In this document: in pieces, positions 35,923 through 45,333 of the stretch
Position numbering within the stretch: position 1 is the first letter of the stretch
Layout: the number at the start of each line of letters is the position of its first letter
Assembly (NCBI RefSeq): GCF_007860125.1
Contig: NZ_SJPW01000006.1
Coordinates: 429,844-493,843, forward strand
Reading direction: 5' to 3'
Length of the DNA: 64,000 nucleotides
Source: Rubripirellula tenax
GTDB lineage: Bacteria > Planctomycetota > Planctomycetia > Pirellulales > Pirellulaceae
The notes under the pieces: generated by a model
Seen by the model: the letters and a program-made list of their open reading frames with translations, nothing else
Database searches by the model: none
What the model was told of the DNA's origin: nothing
Position numbers and translations under genes: made by a program

Positions 35923-37355
35923 ACGTCGGTCAGACGGTAGTCGCGACCTTGGAATCGATGCGTCAATTGTCTGTGGTCGAAGCCCAACAGATGCAGAATC
36001 GTCGCGTGTAAATCGTGGACGTGGACCGGGTTTTCCGCAACGTTGAAACCCAGTTCATCGGTCGCCCCATAAACCGTGCCGGACTTCAATCCGCCGCCCG
36101 CCATCCACATCGAGAACGAATTCGGATGGTGATCCCGGCCGTCATTGCCGCCTTGAACCATCGGCGTGCGACCGAATTCACCGCCCCAAATGACCAGCGT
36201 TTCGTCAAGCAAGCCCTGCTGCTTCAAGTCTTTGATCAGCGCCGCGCATCCCTGATCGGTATCTTGGCAATTTTTCTTGATATCCGACGTCAAGCCGCCG
36301 TGCTGGTCCCACGACTCGTGAAAAAGTTGAACAAACCGAACGCCTCGTTGGACCAACCGACGCGCGAGTAAGCAGTTATTCGCAAACGACATCTTCCCGG
36401 GCTCGGCCCCATACAGCTTCAGTATGTGTTCCGGTTCGTCATGGATCGACATCGCCTCGGGTGCACTCGATTGCATCCGAAACGCCATTTCGTACGAATT
36501 GATTCGCGTCGCGATCTCGGGATCACCAACGATATCCAACCGGTGGCGATTCAATTCATTGATGGCGTCGAGCGAACGCCGCTGCGTCGCGTCGTTCATT
36601 CCGGGTGGGTTGGATAGGTACAAAACGGGATCGCCGCTGCTGCGAAATTCGACACCCGAGTGAGTCGACGGCAGAAACCCCGAGTTCCAATTTCCGGCCC
36701 CTGCACTGGGACCTTTCTTGCCGCTATTGAAAACGACAAACGCGGGCAGGTCCTGCGACTCGCTGCCCAAACCGTACGTCAGCCAGGAACCCATGCTGGG
36801 TCGGCCAAATTGCTGTGACCCGGTACTCATCAGCAACTGCGCCGGCGCATGGTTGAACGCGTCGGTCTTCATCGATCGAATGATGCAAAGGTCGTCGACG
36901 ACCGAAGCCGTATGGGGCAACAGCTCGCTGAGTTCGGCGCCGCACTGGCCGTGCTTGGCAAACTTGTATTTTGCGCCAAGCAGTTTCGAATTCGGGTTGA
37001 TGAAAGCGGCACGATAACCACCCAGCAAGTCCGCCGGCGGCAACGTTCCGTCCAACCGCGCCAGGGTCGGCTTGTTGTCGAAAAGCTCGAACTGGCTCGG
37101 CCCACCGCCCATGAACAGGACAATGACATTCTTGATTTTCGCCGGAAAATGAGGCTCTTTCGGCGCAAGTGGATTCGCGGCAAAGCCTGTCGCGCTCGTC
37201 TCGCCGTGGGCGACTTTGGAATCAGCCATCAGGCTTGTCAAAGCGACCGACCCCAAGCCGATGCCACATTGCTGCAGGAACCACCGGCGCTGGATCGATC
37301 GAACCTGGGCGTCAACCTTGCTCGAGCTCACCGGATCAGTTTTCGAAGACATCAT
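35889..37355 (-). CDS. DUF1501 protein with Tat signal
   Basis: 488 residues. The N-terminus has a twin-arginine signal, RRWFLQQCGIGLGSVALT (about residues 23-40). The body is DUF1501, a sulfatase/phosphatase-superfamily-like domain: NVIVLFMGGGPSQFELFDNKP, GSWLTYGLGSE, WDQHGG and VIWGGEFGRTP. In planctomycetes it almost always pairs with a PSD1/DUF1553 gene; here the pair overlaps by 4 bp (ATGA). The substrate is unknown. It is exported folded, probably to the periplasm. It is convergent with the methyltransferase. Confidence 0.92.
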   Translation of the reverse strand: MMSSKTDPVSSSKVDAQVRSIQRRWFLQQCGIGLGSVALTSLMADSKVAHGETSATGFAANPLAPKEPHFPAKIKNVIVLFMGGGPSQFELFDNKPTLARLDGTLPPADLLGGYRAAFINPNSKLLGAKYKFAKHGQCGAELSELLPHTASVVDDLCIIRSMKTDAFNHAPAQLLMSTGSQQFGRPSMGSWLTYGLGSESQDLPAFVVFNSGKKGPSAGAGNWNSGFLPSTHSGVEFRSSGDPVLYLSNPPGMNDATQRRSLDAINELNRHRLDIVGDPEIATRINSYEMAFRMQSSAPEAMSIHDEPEHILKLYGAEPGKMSFANNCLLARRLVQRGVRFVQLFHESWDQHGGLTSDIKKNCQDTDQGCAALIKDLKQQGLLDETLVIWGGEFGRTPMVQGGNDGRDHHPNSFSMWMAGGGLKSGTVYGATDELGFNVAENPVHVHDLHATILHLLGFDHRQLTHRFQGRDYRLTDVHGELVKGILA

Positions 37356-40300
37356 GATTTCGTGATCGTTTCGTCAAGGTTCAAAATCGTTCGCGCCACT
37401 ACCATCCACGCCGCTAGCTCCGGCCCATCCGTGCCAATCAATTGCCGACAACGCTCGACCCGGACGCCGATCCATTGGCTCAATGCGGCGTCGGACTCGT
37501 CGGCAAAGACCTGGCGTTGGCTCTCTAACAATCGAGCAACCACCGCTGCCTCGTCCGCATCGGGCGAACGGCCCGTACAGTACCGAAAGATCAGCGTGAT
37601 CCGGTCGGCGTCCATACTCTTCGAGTCTTTTGTTTCGTTGGCAGGCAATTCACGCAACACTCGCGTCGCCAACCCTCGCGCCGCTTCGACAAATTGCGGC
37701 TCGTTCAATAGCACCAAAGCTTGCAGCGGAGTATTGCTGCGTCCGCGGCGGACACATGCGGCGTCGCCCTTGGGAGCGTCAAAAACTTGAAGCGGTGGAA
37801 ACGGAACGCTGCGATACTGGTGAACGTAAAGGCTGCGCCGATATTGATTGCCGTCCGTATGTGTATCCCAGATCTTCGGACCATAGCTTGTGGGCGGCAC
37901 AAAAAGAAAATCGGGTGCCGGCGGATAGACGCTCGGGCCGCCGACCTGTTCAACCAGCAACCCGCTTGCCGACAGGGTCGAATCGCGAACCATTTCGGCG
38001 TCCATGCGAAACCGAGGCCCACGACCGAGCCACTGATTCACAGGGTCCTGCTGCCATGCATCGGCTGGCGCCGATGATTGCTGGCGATAGGTGGCGGAAT
38101 CCACGATCAGCCGGTGAATGTGTTTCAAGCTCCAGTCGTTGTCCATCAATTCGGTTGCTAAAAAGTCGAGCAGTTCAGGATGCGACGGCTGCGAAGACTG
38201 AAAACCAAAGTCCTCTGGCGTCGTCACCAAACCGCGTCCGAAATAGGCTTGCCAAATACGATTGACGACCACCCGCGCGGTCGTCGGCGAATCGTTGGAC
38301 ACCAACCATCTCGCAAACCGCAATCGATCCGGCGCGTCGGCCTTCCGCATCGGGTTCAGGAACTCCGGTGCATCGGCCTGTACACGATCTGTCTGATTCA
38401 GAAAGTCGCCTCGCGCCAGCACGAATGTTTCACGCGGCTTTGCTAACGACTGAACGACCAATTGAGTCGCGGTTTCCGGGTATTTCGTCCAGGCCGCTTC
38501 GACGGAAGATTCCGTCTTCGCAAACGCTGTGTTGGGGCCGGCTAGATTCTCGGGTAAACGCCGCCACTGGGTGAAGACGGCGTCCCAATCGCTGGCCGTC
38601 CAATCTTGACGCGGCTTGCCCAGAATTGTTTCGACGGCGGACGCGACGGCGATTTCGGGCAGGTCTTTGGCGTCCGTGATGCTGAATCGATAGCGTCCGA
38701 TCAAAAAGTTCTGATTGTCATCGCTGTTCCAGCCGCCATGCTTCTGGACCATGGTGAAGGTCAGCGTTGCTTCGCCGTTGACGATGACGGGTTCGGCAGG
38801 CACAAAGATCGCATGACGCGATTGATTGCTTCGACCGGGACCAATGTCAGTTGTCCAAGCGGTTTTAAGGTCGTCGTCGAACGCGTATTCGATCGGGCCG
38901 ACGACGCGGTCATCTTTGTCGGGATCGCGGTCACGATACTGGGGTTTCAGGTCGCGGCGTAGCGGTTCAACATCCGCCATGGCGCGGACGAACTTCACCT
39001 CGATCGGCTTTGCACCGGGCCCCGAGGGCGTGATTTTCAGCTTGAATTCCGTCAATGCGCCCGTGCCATCGATGCTTCGACCGGGGCCGCCCCGAGGAAG
39101 TTGGGGGTGCGTCAACGCATCCATGCGAACCGCCGTGATCGTTCCGACGTGCAAGGTACTCGAGAATGGATTTTCAGCTTTCGTCGGCGCGTAGCTTTCG
39201 CTCAATATCGAACCGTCGTCGAGGATCTCGAATTTTTGGCCCTCGTAGGGAACGTCAGTGGGCGTCACCGTCGACCAGGTCGGAAGGCTTGACTGATGGT
39301 CATCGGCCCACCGCCCGGTTCGCTCTTTCCAGTCCGGAACCAATGCGCGAAGCACGTCTTCGTGACCGGCAACGATTGCTCGCACTTCGTCCCGTCGCAG
39401 CGCTTGTTCGGCTGTGTAGACCGTGATGCTGGCTTCGTGGAAATCGTTTAACGCCGCAAACATCTGATAGTATTCGTGATGACTGATCGGGTCGTACTTG
39501 TGTGTGTGGCATTGGGCGCACTGGGTGGTGATGCCCAGGATCGCTTTGCCGATCGCGTCGACGCGGTCGAACATTCCTTCGACGCGAAATTGCTCGGGGT
39601 CGGCGCCGCCTTCTTCGTTGGTCATCGAATTGCGAAGAAAACCCGTCGCGACCCGCTCGTCTTGACCGGCACCCGGCAACAGGTCGCCCGCAATTTGTTT
39701 GATGACGAATTCGTCGTACGGCATGTCTCGCGACATCGCATCGATCACCCAGTCGCGATAGAAGAAGACTTGCCGTTGCATGTCTTTTTCGTAACCTGCC
39801 GAATCGGCGTAGCGCGCCGCATCAAGCCACCATCGCGCCCATCGCTCGCCGAAGCGATCGCTATCGATGTGCATGTCGATCCAAGCTTGCATCCACCGCG
39901 CATGATCTGCGGATCGCGCTTCACTTGATCGCGAGATATCGTCAAGTTGCCCAGGCGTCGGCGGCAGTCCCGTCAAGTCCAAGGCGATCCGCCGAGCCAG
40001 TGTCGACGGATCAGCGGGCGGGGAAGGCGACAACTTCATCGACTTCAATTTTGCGAGCACAAAGCGATCGATGCCGTTGCGGATCCATCGGCGGTCTTCG
40101 GGCAATGTGAACTTCGGTGATTCGGGCGTTTGCGGCGCAACGAACGCCCAGTGAGCGTCGTAGTCGGCACCTGCTTTGATCCATCGTGCCAGAACTTCCC
40201 GCTCGCGGTCGGTAATGTCCTTGCCCGTCGTGGGCGGTGGCATCACGGCGTCCGGGTCGTCGCTGTTCACGCGAGCAAGAATCTCAGACGCTTCGGCGTT

Positions 40301-40585
40301 GCCGGGGGCGATCGCGCCGCTGTCGATCGCACTTTCACGCACGTCCAATCGAAGTCCGGCTTCGCGAGTCGATTCGTCGGGTCCGTGACAAAGGAAGCAC
40401 TTGTCCGACAGGATTCCGCGTACGTCGCGATTGAAGTCGACCGAGTCATCGGCATGGGCAAAAGACGCGACGACGACCATCAACGTTGTGGAGAAAAATG
40501 TGGCCGCAAAGCGAAACTCCACGCGGTGACGGCAAAAATTTCGTCCTCGACAGCGATTTTGAAGCAAGACCATAAAAGAATACAC
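37352..40585 (-). CDS. PSD1/DUF1549-DUF1553 planctomycete cytochrome C-type protein
   Basis: 1077 residues. A signal-type N-terminus (to about residue 45) is followed by the planctomycete cytochrome C-like domain with the haem-type motif CFLCH (LSDKCFLCHGPDE, near residue 63). DUF1549 follows, with NGIDRFVLAKL and RWARWWLDAARYADSAGY, then a middle region with concanavalin-like strands, and DUF1553 (RVVVNRIWQAYFGRGLV, TPLQALVLLNEPQFVEAARGLA). Proteins of this type are secreted and their biochemical role is unsettled. The gene is divergent from the LacI regulator, and its start region faces two operator-like sites. Confidence 0.9.
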   Translation of the reverse strand: MYSFMVLLQNRCRGRNFCRHRVEFRFAATFFSTTLMVVVASFAHADDSVDFNRDVRGILSDKCFLCHGPDESTREAGLRLDVRESAIDSGAIAPGNAEASEILARVNSDDPDAVMPPPTTGKDITDREREVLARWIKAGADYDAHWAFVAPQTPESPKFTLPEDRRWIRNGIDRFVLAKLKSMKLSPSPPADPSTLARRIALDLTGLPPTPGQLDDISRSSEARSADHARWMQAWIDMHIDSDRFGERWARWWLDAARYADSAGYEKDMQRQVFFYRDWVIDAMSRDMPYDEFVIKQIAGDLLPGAGQDERVATGFLRNSMTNEEGGADPEQFRVEGMFDRVDAIGKAILGITTQCAQCHTHKYDPISHHEYYQMFAALNDFHEASITVYTAEQALRRDEVRAIVAGHEDVLRALVPDWKERTGRWADDHQSSLPTWSTVTPTDVPYEGQKFEILDDGSILSESYAPTKAENPFSSTLHVGTITAVRMDALTHPQLPRGGPGRSIDGTGALTEFKLKITPSGPGAKPIEVKFVRAMADVEPLRRDLKPQYRDRDPDKDDRVVGPIEYAFDDDLKTAWTTDIGPGRSNQSRHAIFVPAEPVIVNGEATLTFTMVQKHGGWNSDDNQNFLIGRYRFSITDAKDLPEIAVASAVETILGKPRQDWTASDWDAVFTQWRRLPENLAGPNTAFAKTESSVEAAWTKYPETATQLVVQSLAKPRETFVLARGDFLNQTDRVQADAPEFLNPMRKADAPDRLRFARWLVSNDSPTTARVVVNRIWQAYFGRGLVTTPEDFGFQSSQPSHPELLDFLATELMDNDWSLKHIHRLIVDSATYRQQSSAPADAWQQDPVNQWLGRGPRFRMDAEMVRDSTLSASGLLVEQVGGPSVYPPAPDFLFVPPTSYGPKIWDTHTDGNQYRRSLYVHQYRSVPFPPLQVFDAPKGDAACVRRGRSNTPLQALVLLNEPQFVEAARGLATRVLRELPANETKDSKSMDADRITLIFRYCTGRSPDADEAAVVARLLESQRQVFADESDAALSQWIGVRVERCRQLIGTDGPELAAWMVVARTILNLDETITKS

Positions 40586-40749
40586 AACCTTTGAAACGTC
40601 GAATCAACCGAAGATCATCACTGGCGAAGAAAGGGTCGCTCTACAGCATAACCCGGCCATTCTCGTTGTTTTCTGACCAGATTGTGTATAAGGCTGCGCC
40701 GCCGGGTTGGCTACCGTACCTTTCGAAGGTGAGCGAATTACCGAATTCC

Positions 40750-40763
40750 TGAAACCGTTTTCA
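40750..40763. promoter_or_regulatory. LacI/CcpA-type operator (perfect CRE-like palindrome)
   Basis: TGAAACCGTTTTCA fits the LacI/GalR-family CRE consensus TGWAANCGNTNWCA at every position. It lies 11 bp upstream of the TTGACG-N16-TATATT promoter of the LacI gene and in the 409-bp gap shared with the divergent PSD1 gene. Confidence 0.6.
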
Positions 40764-40773
40764 AGAATTTGCG

Positions 40774-40801
40774 TTGACGGCGAATCGAAACCGCATATAT
40801 T
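40774..40801 (+). promoter_or_regulatory. Promoter of the LacI-family gene
   Basis: TTGACG (40774-40779), a 16-bp spacer and TATATT (40796-40801). Transcription would start near 40808, leaving a 187-nt leader before the ATG at 40995. Confidence 0.5.
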
Positions 40802-40892
40802 CAGCTGAGCATGGCCACGGGAGATTTATTACCCTTTAAAGGCGTGATAGCGTTCCGTTATGCTCGCCGGTGATCGGCTGCAAGACTTGGCA

Positions 40893-40906
40893 TGAAACCG
40901 CTTTCT
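40893..40906. promoter_or_regulatory. Second LacI-type operator
   Basis: TGAAACCGCTTTCT differs from the CRE-like consensus by the final base. Its start is 143 bp from that of the first site, compatible with autoregulation by looping or a roadblock in the leader. Confidence 0.5.
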
Positions 40907-40994
40907 AGGTTAGTGCCGGGACACCGACGGACGATTCGCTTGGGCAACGCTTAAGCATGGCAACGAGCTTTCCACGACATTTGGTTAATCGTTT

Positions 40995-42017
40995 ATGGTT
41001 CAAGGCAATCGAGTAACGATCGACGATATCGCTCGGCACGCCAACGTGTCGAAGGCGACCGTGTCTCGTGTATTGAATAATAGTGCGGCGGTGACCGAGT
41101 CGCGCCGTTTAGCTGTTCTGGAAGCAATGGGGCAGTTGGACTTCCAACCAAGCTCGATGGCGCGGGCTTTGGCGGGCGGACGATCGATGACGATCGGCAT
41201 TTTGACCCAAAACCTTGGGACGCCAGCATATGACGCGATCGTTCGCGGAATCATCAAGGGGCTCGAAGGAACCGGGTACTCGCCGATCTTCGTGGACGGA
41301 TTGTTCAAGAAGGAAACCGAACACCAAAGCATCGGCACGCTGCTGGGACGCCAGGTGGACGGCTTGATTTTGGTCGGCGGTGATTTGCCGGTCGAAGACC
41401 TTGAGGGGCTGCGCAAACGAGTTCCAACGGTTGTTGTTGCCCGCAAACTGGAAGACAGCAGACTTGAGGACTGGGGTGGCCAGTGTCTGTTCGTTGACAA
41501 TTTCGACATCGGTTACCTAGCGACGAATCATTTGATCGACGCGGGTCACCGCAAGATCGGACACGTCAAGGGAATCGAGACGCACGAAGACGCAATTTTT
41601 CGCTACCAGGGTTTTTGCCAAGCGATGTCGGATGCGGGCTTAGAAGTTGACCCCGACCTTGTTTACCAAGGCAACTTCTACGGCCAAAGCGGGATCTTGG
41701 CGATCGAGTCGTGGTTGATGCGGGGCAAAAATTTTACAGCGGTGTTTGCAGCGAACGATTTGTGTGCTTTCGGTGTTCGGTTGGCATTGTATCGACGCAA
41801 CATCCGAGTTCCGGACGAGGTGTCCATCATCGGCGTCGACGATCAATTGGAAGCCGCCTTGATGGCTCCGCCGCTGACAACGATTCGCCAACCGTCGCAC
41901 GAGATGGGTTCGGCGGCCGCTGAATCCATCTTGAAATTGATCGAGGGCAACGTCCCTCCGATCAAGCCCTTCTTTGGCAAATTGCAGAATCGCGAATCGG
42001 TCGCGATGCATCGATGA
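40995..42017 (+). CDS. LacI-family transcriptional regulator
   Basis: 340 residues from ATG 40995. The N-terminal helix-turn-helix VTIDDIARHANVSKATVSRVLNN and hinge helix SSMARALAGGRS are typical. The periplasmic-binding-protein-like effector domain follows (GYSPIFVDG, LLGRQVDGLIL, HRKIGHVKG, NFTAVFAANDLCAFGVRLAL). It is probably a sugar-responsive repressor. Two CRE-like palindromes lie upstream of its own gene, suggesting autoregulation and control of the divergent PSD1/DUF1501 pair. The downstream sulfatase/transporter genes are on the same strand and may belong to its regulon. Confidence 0.93.
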   Translation: MVQGNRVTIDDIARHANVSKATVSRVLNNSAAVTESRRLAVLEAMGQLDFQPSSMARALAGGRSMTIGILTQNLGTPAYDAIVRGIIKGLEGTGYSPIFVDGLFKKETEHQSIGTLLGRQVDGLILVGGDLPVEDLEGLRKRVPTVVVARKLEDSRLEDWGGQCLFVDNFDIGYLATNHLIDAGHRKIGHVKGIETHEDAIFRYQGFCQAMSDAGLEVDPDLVYQGNFYGQSGILAIESWLMRGKNFTAVFAANDLCAFGVRLALYRRNIRVPDEVSIIGVDDQLEAALMAPPLTTIRQPSHEMGSAAAESILKLIEGNVPPIKPFFGKLQNRESVAMHR

Positions 42018-42099
42018 GAGCGATTCGCCAGCGGTGATCGGCACCGGACAAGACAAGAAACTGAACGTGTTCCCCATTCGTTGATTTGAAGATTCAAAG

Positions 42100-42279
42100 A
42101 TGAAAAAGCAATTTCTAGCACTGGCCTGCCTTACGTTTGCCCTTGTCGCCGGATGTGGCGACTCGGATTCCGCTTCGGTGCCGGCTGCCGGTGAACCGGG
42201 GCCTGCCAGCATGAACGACTTTTCGCCGGAGGAGCAAGAAGCTCGCAAGAAGGCGATGGAAGAAGAAATGGGCAAGTAG
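42100..42279 (+). CDS. Small lipoprotein (59 aa)
   Basis: A 59-residue gene: MKKQFLALACLTFALVAGC gives a signal peptide with a lipobox (LVAGC), followed by a short, charged tail ending EARKKAMEEEMGK. Small lipoproteins of this kind commonly sit beside DUF1559 genes in planctomycetes. The role is unknown; it could be a cell-envelope partner of the prepilin-like protein directly downstream. No strong ribosome site is seen. It ends about 110 bp before the DUF1559 gene. Confidence 0.6.
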   Translation: MKKQFLALACLTFALVAGCGDSDSASVPAAGEPGPASMNDFSPEEQEARKKAMEEEMGK

Positions 42280-42390
42280 CGTTCTTACGGATGCGCTTGG
42301 CGTCAAGAAGTTCATTGGCGGCAAGAAATAGTAAGTGGTTTTTGATCGGCGGCGTCGCCGTGCTGTTATCCTCCCTTTTAGGTGTGTCAA

Positions 42391-43671
42391 ATGTATTGGC
42401 GAAAGAGTAGAGCCGGCTTCACGCTGGTGGAACTGTTGGTGGTGATTGCCATCATCGGCGTCCTTGTTGGGCTCCTGTTGCCGGCGGTGCAAGCCGCTCG
42501 CGAAGCAGCCCGTCGTATGAGTTGCAGTAACAACTTCAAGCAAATCGGATTGGCAATTCACAATTACCATTCGGCGTACAAGCAGTTGCCGATCCACGGC
42601 ACCGGTACCGGATTCGATCCAAACACCGCGAACTGGTTTGACGACACTGTTCGAACCAGCCAAAGCGAACTCAGTTTTTTGGTCGGGCTGTTGCCTTTTA
42701 TCGAGCAACAGGCCTTGTGGGAGCAAATCAGCAATCCGATGAACACGGACCTGCAAGGTGTTTCGCCGCCGGCCGCGACGGCGCCGCTGCCTTGGCCGGC
42801 GATGGGGCCGGTTCCCGGTTACACCGTACCGGGATCGCCGGATTTGACGGAAAACTACGTTCCTTGGCGAACGGAATTGCAGGCGTTTCGTTGCCCAAGC
42901 GATCCTGGAACAGGTCTGCCGGGTTGGGGCCGCACGAATTATGCAGCTTCGTTCGGCGATTCGAACTTCCCGACCCTGACTCACGGGCCTTTGAGCAACC
43001 AGCTGGGTTCGCATCAGAACCGCTCGATCAATCATCGAACGGGAGCCCGCGGCTTCTTCACGGTTCGTCAATCCATGAAGTTTCGTGACATCCTCGACGG
43101 TCTTTCGAACACGATTGCCGCTGGGGAAATTGCAACCGACCTGGGCGATCGCGACAAGCGAACGATGCCAGCAGTCGGCGGCGGCCAGGCGACCGCGTGC
43201 GGTCACGCCATGTCGATCACCATGTTGCCCGTTGCCGCTCGTGCCGGTGCCCGCGACTGGATCGATCCGCTGCGACCTTCGTTCTGGCGCGCGGCGACTC
43301 CGGTCGGTGGCGCCGTGTTCGGTCGTGGTTACCGCTGGGCGAGCAAGTCGCCTTGCTTCACTCTGATCAACACGATTCTGCCGCCCAACTCGGAATGCGT
43401 GCTCGGCGGAACCGGAATCGACAGCGACGGCATTGTGCCGACGTCGAGTCGTCACCAAGGTGGCGTTCACGTGCTGATGGGCGACGGTGCGGTTCGTTTC
43501 GTCACAGATTCGATCGAAGCCGGCGATAGCCGACACAGCCCAGTCGCCGAGGCACCCGCCATCGGCGGACCTTACTGTGCCGGATCGGCTCCTGGATCGA
43601 TGTCGCCGTACGGACTTTGGGGAGCGCTGGGCAGCCGCGCTTCGAAGGAAGTCATTCAAGAGGAGTTCTAG
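42391..43671 (+). CDS. DUF1559 protein with type IV prepilin-like N-terminus
   Basis: 426 residues from ATG 42391 (AGGTG 6 bases upstream; a GTG at 42382 is less likely). The leader MYWRKSRAG is followed by the prepilin helix [22 protein letters not shown], processed by prepilin peptidase at the glycine, then [14 protein letters not shown]. The C-terminal region has the DUF1559 H-x-G-G motif ([19 protein letters not shown]). These proteins are highly multiplied in planctomycete genomes; they may form pseudopili or surface fibres. A strong terminator follows. Confidence 0.93.
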   Translation: MYWRKSRAGFTLVELLVVIAIIGVLVGLLLPAVQAAREAARRMSCSNNFKQIGLAIHNYHSAYKQLPIHGTGTGFDPNTANWFDDTVRTSQSELSFLVGLLPFIEQQALWEQISNPMNTDLQGVSPPAATAPLPWPAMGPVPGYTVPGSPDLTENYVPWRTELQAFRCPSDPGTGLPGWGRTNYAASFGDSNFPTLTHGPLSNQLGSHQNRSINHRTGARGFFTVRQSMKFRDILDGLSNTIAAGEIATDLGDRDKRTMPAVGGGQATACGHAMSITMLPVAARAGARDWIDPLRPSFWRAATPVGGAVFGRGYRWASKSPCFTLINTILPPNSECVLGGTGIDSDGIVPTSSRHQGGVHVLMGDGAVRFVTDSIEAGDSRHSPVAEAPAIGGPYCAGSAPGSMSPYGLWGALGSRASKEVIQEEF

Positions 43672-43706
43672 TCTGATTCCCATTGCTTGAATTGCTGAAA
43701 ACATAG

Positions 43707-43742
43707 GAGCCCGCGGTTGTCCCTGACCGCGGGTTCTTTTTT
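43707..43742 (+). terminator. Rho-independent terminator after the DUF1559 gene
   Basis: AGCCCGCGGT pairs with ACCGCGGGTT across an 8-base loop and runs into CTTTTTT. Confidence 0.9.
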
Positions 43743-43788
43743 ACACTCAACCCATCCATCATCGAAACCTGCAACACGAGCGTGATCC

Positions 43789-45327
43789 ATGTTGAACTTA
43801 GGACGTCATCCCACTGTGGTTCTGCTGTCTTTGACGATGGCCTTGTTCTTACAGTGCCGCGTCGATGCGGCTGAAGTTGGCCGTCCGAACGTCTTGATGA
43901 TTGTCGTTGACGACTTGAACGACTGGGTCGAGCCCCTGGGCGGGCACCCACAAGTCAAGACCCCGGCGATGGCCGCGCTTGCCAAGCGAGGAGTTACGTT
44001 CACCAACGCCCATTGTCAATCACCGCTTTGCAATTCATCGCGTACCAGCATGATGATTTCGCAGCGACCCTCCACGACGGGCATCTACGGTCTGGCGCCG
44101 TGGTTTCGAGGCATGGCTGAGCACCAAGAAACGATCTCATTGCCACAGCACTTTTTCAACGCCGGATACGAGACGTATACCGCGGGCAAGGTTTACCACA
44201 ACAGCATGGGCAGGAATCCACCACAAGGCGTTGCACCGGAGTTCACGCACTGGGGCCCCGGTGGCGGACCGGGCATCACGCCACCCAAGAAACTGGTCCC
44301 GCCAACACCCGCGGGGAACAATCCATGGGTCGACTGGGGTGTGTTCGATCATCCCGAAGAAGAAAAGGGTGACTGGATCGTTGCGGACTGGGCTGAGAAA
44401 ACCATTGCCGACATGCCCAAGGACGGCACACCGTTCTTCATGGCGTGCGGTTTCTTTTTGCCGCATGTGCCCTGTCACACGACGCAAAAGTGGTGGGACA
44501 TGTACCCTGAAGATACGCTGGTCATGCCCCCGCGGAAAGACAACGAACGAGCCGATTGTTCGCCGTTCAGTTGGTACTTGCACTGGAATCTACCGGAACC
44601 GCGAGTCAGCTGGCTGGAACACTACGACCAGCATAAGAACTTGGTCCGATCGTACTTGGCCTGCATCTCGTTCGTCGACAGCCAAATCGGACGTGTGCTC
44701 ACTGCACTGGAAACCTCGCCGATGGCCGACAACACGATCGTCGTTCTATGGAGTGACCACGGTTGGCATTTGGGCGAAAAGGAGATGACAGGAAAAACGA
44801 CGCTGTGGGAACGATCGACTCGAGTCCCGTTGATCTTCGCTGGCCCTGGAATCGACCACGGCGTTTGCGGGCAACCGGTCGAGTTGCTTGACATTTATCC
44901 AACGCTTTCTGACTTGGCGGGCTTGAAAACGCCGGCCAGCGTTGAGGGAATCAGCATCGTGCCGCAGATCAAAGACACCTCCACCTTTCGAGCGTGGCCG
45001 GCCATCACGGACCACAATCCGGGCAACACCGCGATTCGTGATGACCGCTTTCGATTGATTCACTACGCCGACGGCAGCGAAGAACTGTATGATCTCCGAT
45101 CTGATCCGGCGGAGTTCGAGAATCTGATCTCGACAGAAAAGTTTGCCGACGTTGCAACACGCTTGCGAACGCATGTGCGCACCGACATGGCCGGGTTAGC
45201 GAAAGGCAGCGGACAACGAATCCTCGAAAAACGAGCCGACGGTTGGTACTGGGAAAACAACAAGATCGATCCGACGAATCCGCCGATGAGTACGGGATCG
45301 ACTGCCATCAAGTCGCTGCCGAGGTAA
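43789..45327 (+). CDS. Sulfatase, iduronate-2-sulfatase-like, with unusual CNSSR active site
   Basis: 512 residues with a signal peptide (LSLTMALFLQCRVDA). The alkaline-phosphatase-superfamily fold is clear: NVLMIVVDDLNDWVEPLGG gives the metal-binding Asp pair, YTAGKVYHN and the late WSDHGWHLGEK motif are typical of IDS-type sulfatases. The formylglycine motif is C-x-P-x-R in active members; here residues 81-85 read C-N-S-S-R, with Ser where Pro or Ala is expected. Activity therefore depends on whether the maturase accepts this variant. The next gene, a sugar transporter, starts 6 bp downstream, supporting a sulfated-glycan catabolic unit. Confidence 0.92.
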   Translation: MLNLGRHPTVVLLSLTMALFLQCRVDAAEVGRPNVLMIVVDDLNDWVEPLGGHPQVKTPAMAALAKRGVTFTNAHCQSPLCNSSRTSMMISQRPSTTGIYGLAPWFRGMAEHQETISLPQHFFNAGYETYTAGKVYHNSMGRNPPQGVAPEFTHWGPGGGPGITPPKKLVPPTPAGNNPWVDWGVFDHPEEEKGDWIVADWAEKTIADMPKDGTPFFMACGFFLPHVPCHTTQKWWDMYPEDTLVMPPRKDNERADCSPFSWYLHWNLPEPRVSWLEHYDQHKNLVRSYLACISFVDSQIGRVLTALETSPMADNTIVVLWSDHGWHLGEKEMTGKTTLWERSTRVPLIFAGPGIDHGVCGQPVELLDIYPTLSDLAGLKTPASVEGISIVPQIKDTSTFRAWPAITDHNPGNTAIRDDRFRLIHYADGSEELYDLRSDPAEFENLISTEKFADVATRLRTHVRTDMAGLAKGSGQRILEKRADGWYWENNKIDPTNPPMSTGSTAIKSLPR

Positions 45328-45333
45328 ATCGCC

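Noticed and set aside
40888-40901. Sigma-54-like TGGCATG upstream of the LacI gene
   Set aside because: The GG-to-GC spacing is one base short of the consensus, and a housekeeping promoter lies nearby.
42115-43704. 529-residue open frame antisense to the DUF1559 gene
   Set aside because: It mirrors a clear prepilin-like gene; its composition (Arg/His-rich) is typical of antisense frames in GC-rich DNA.
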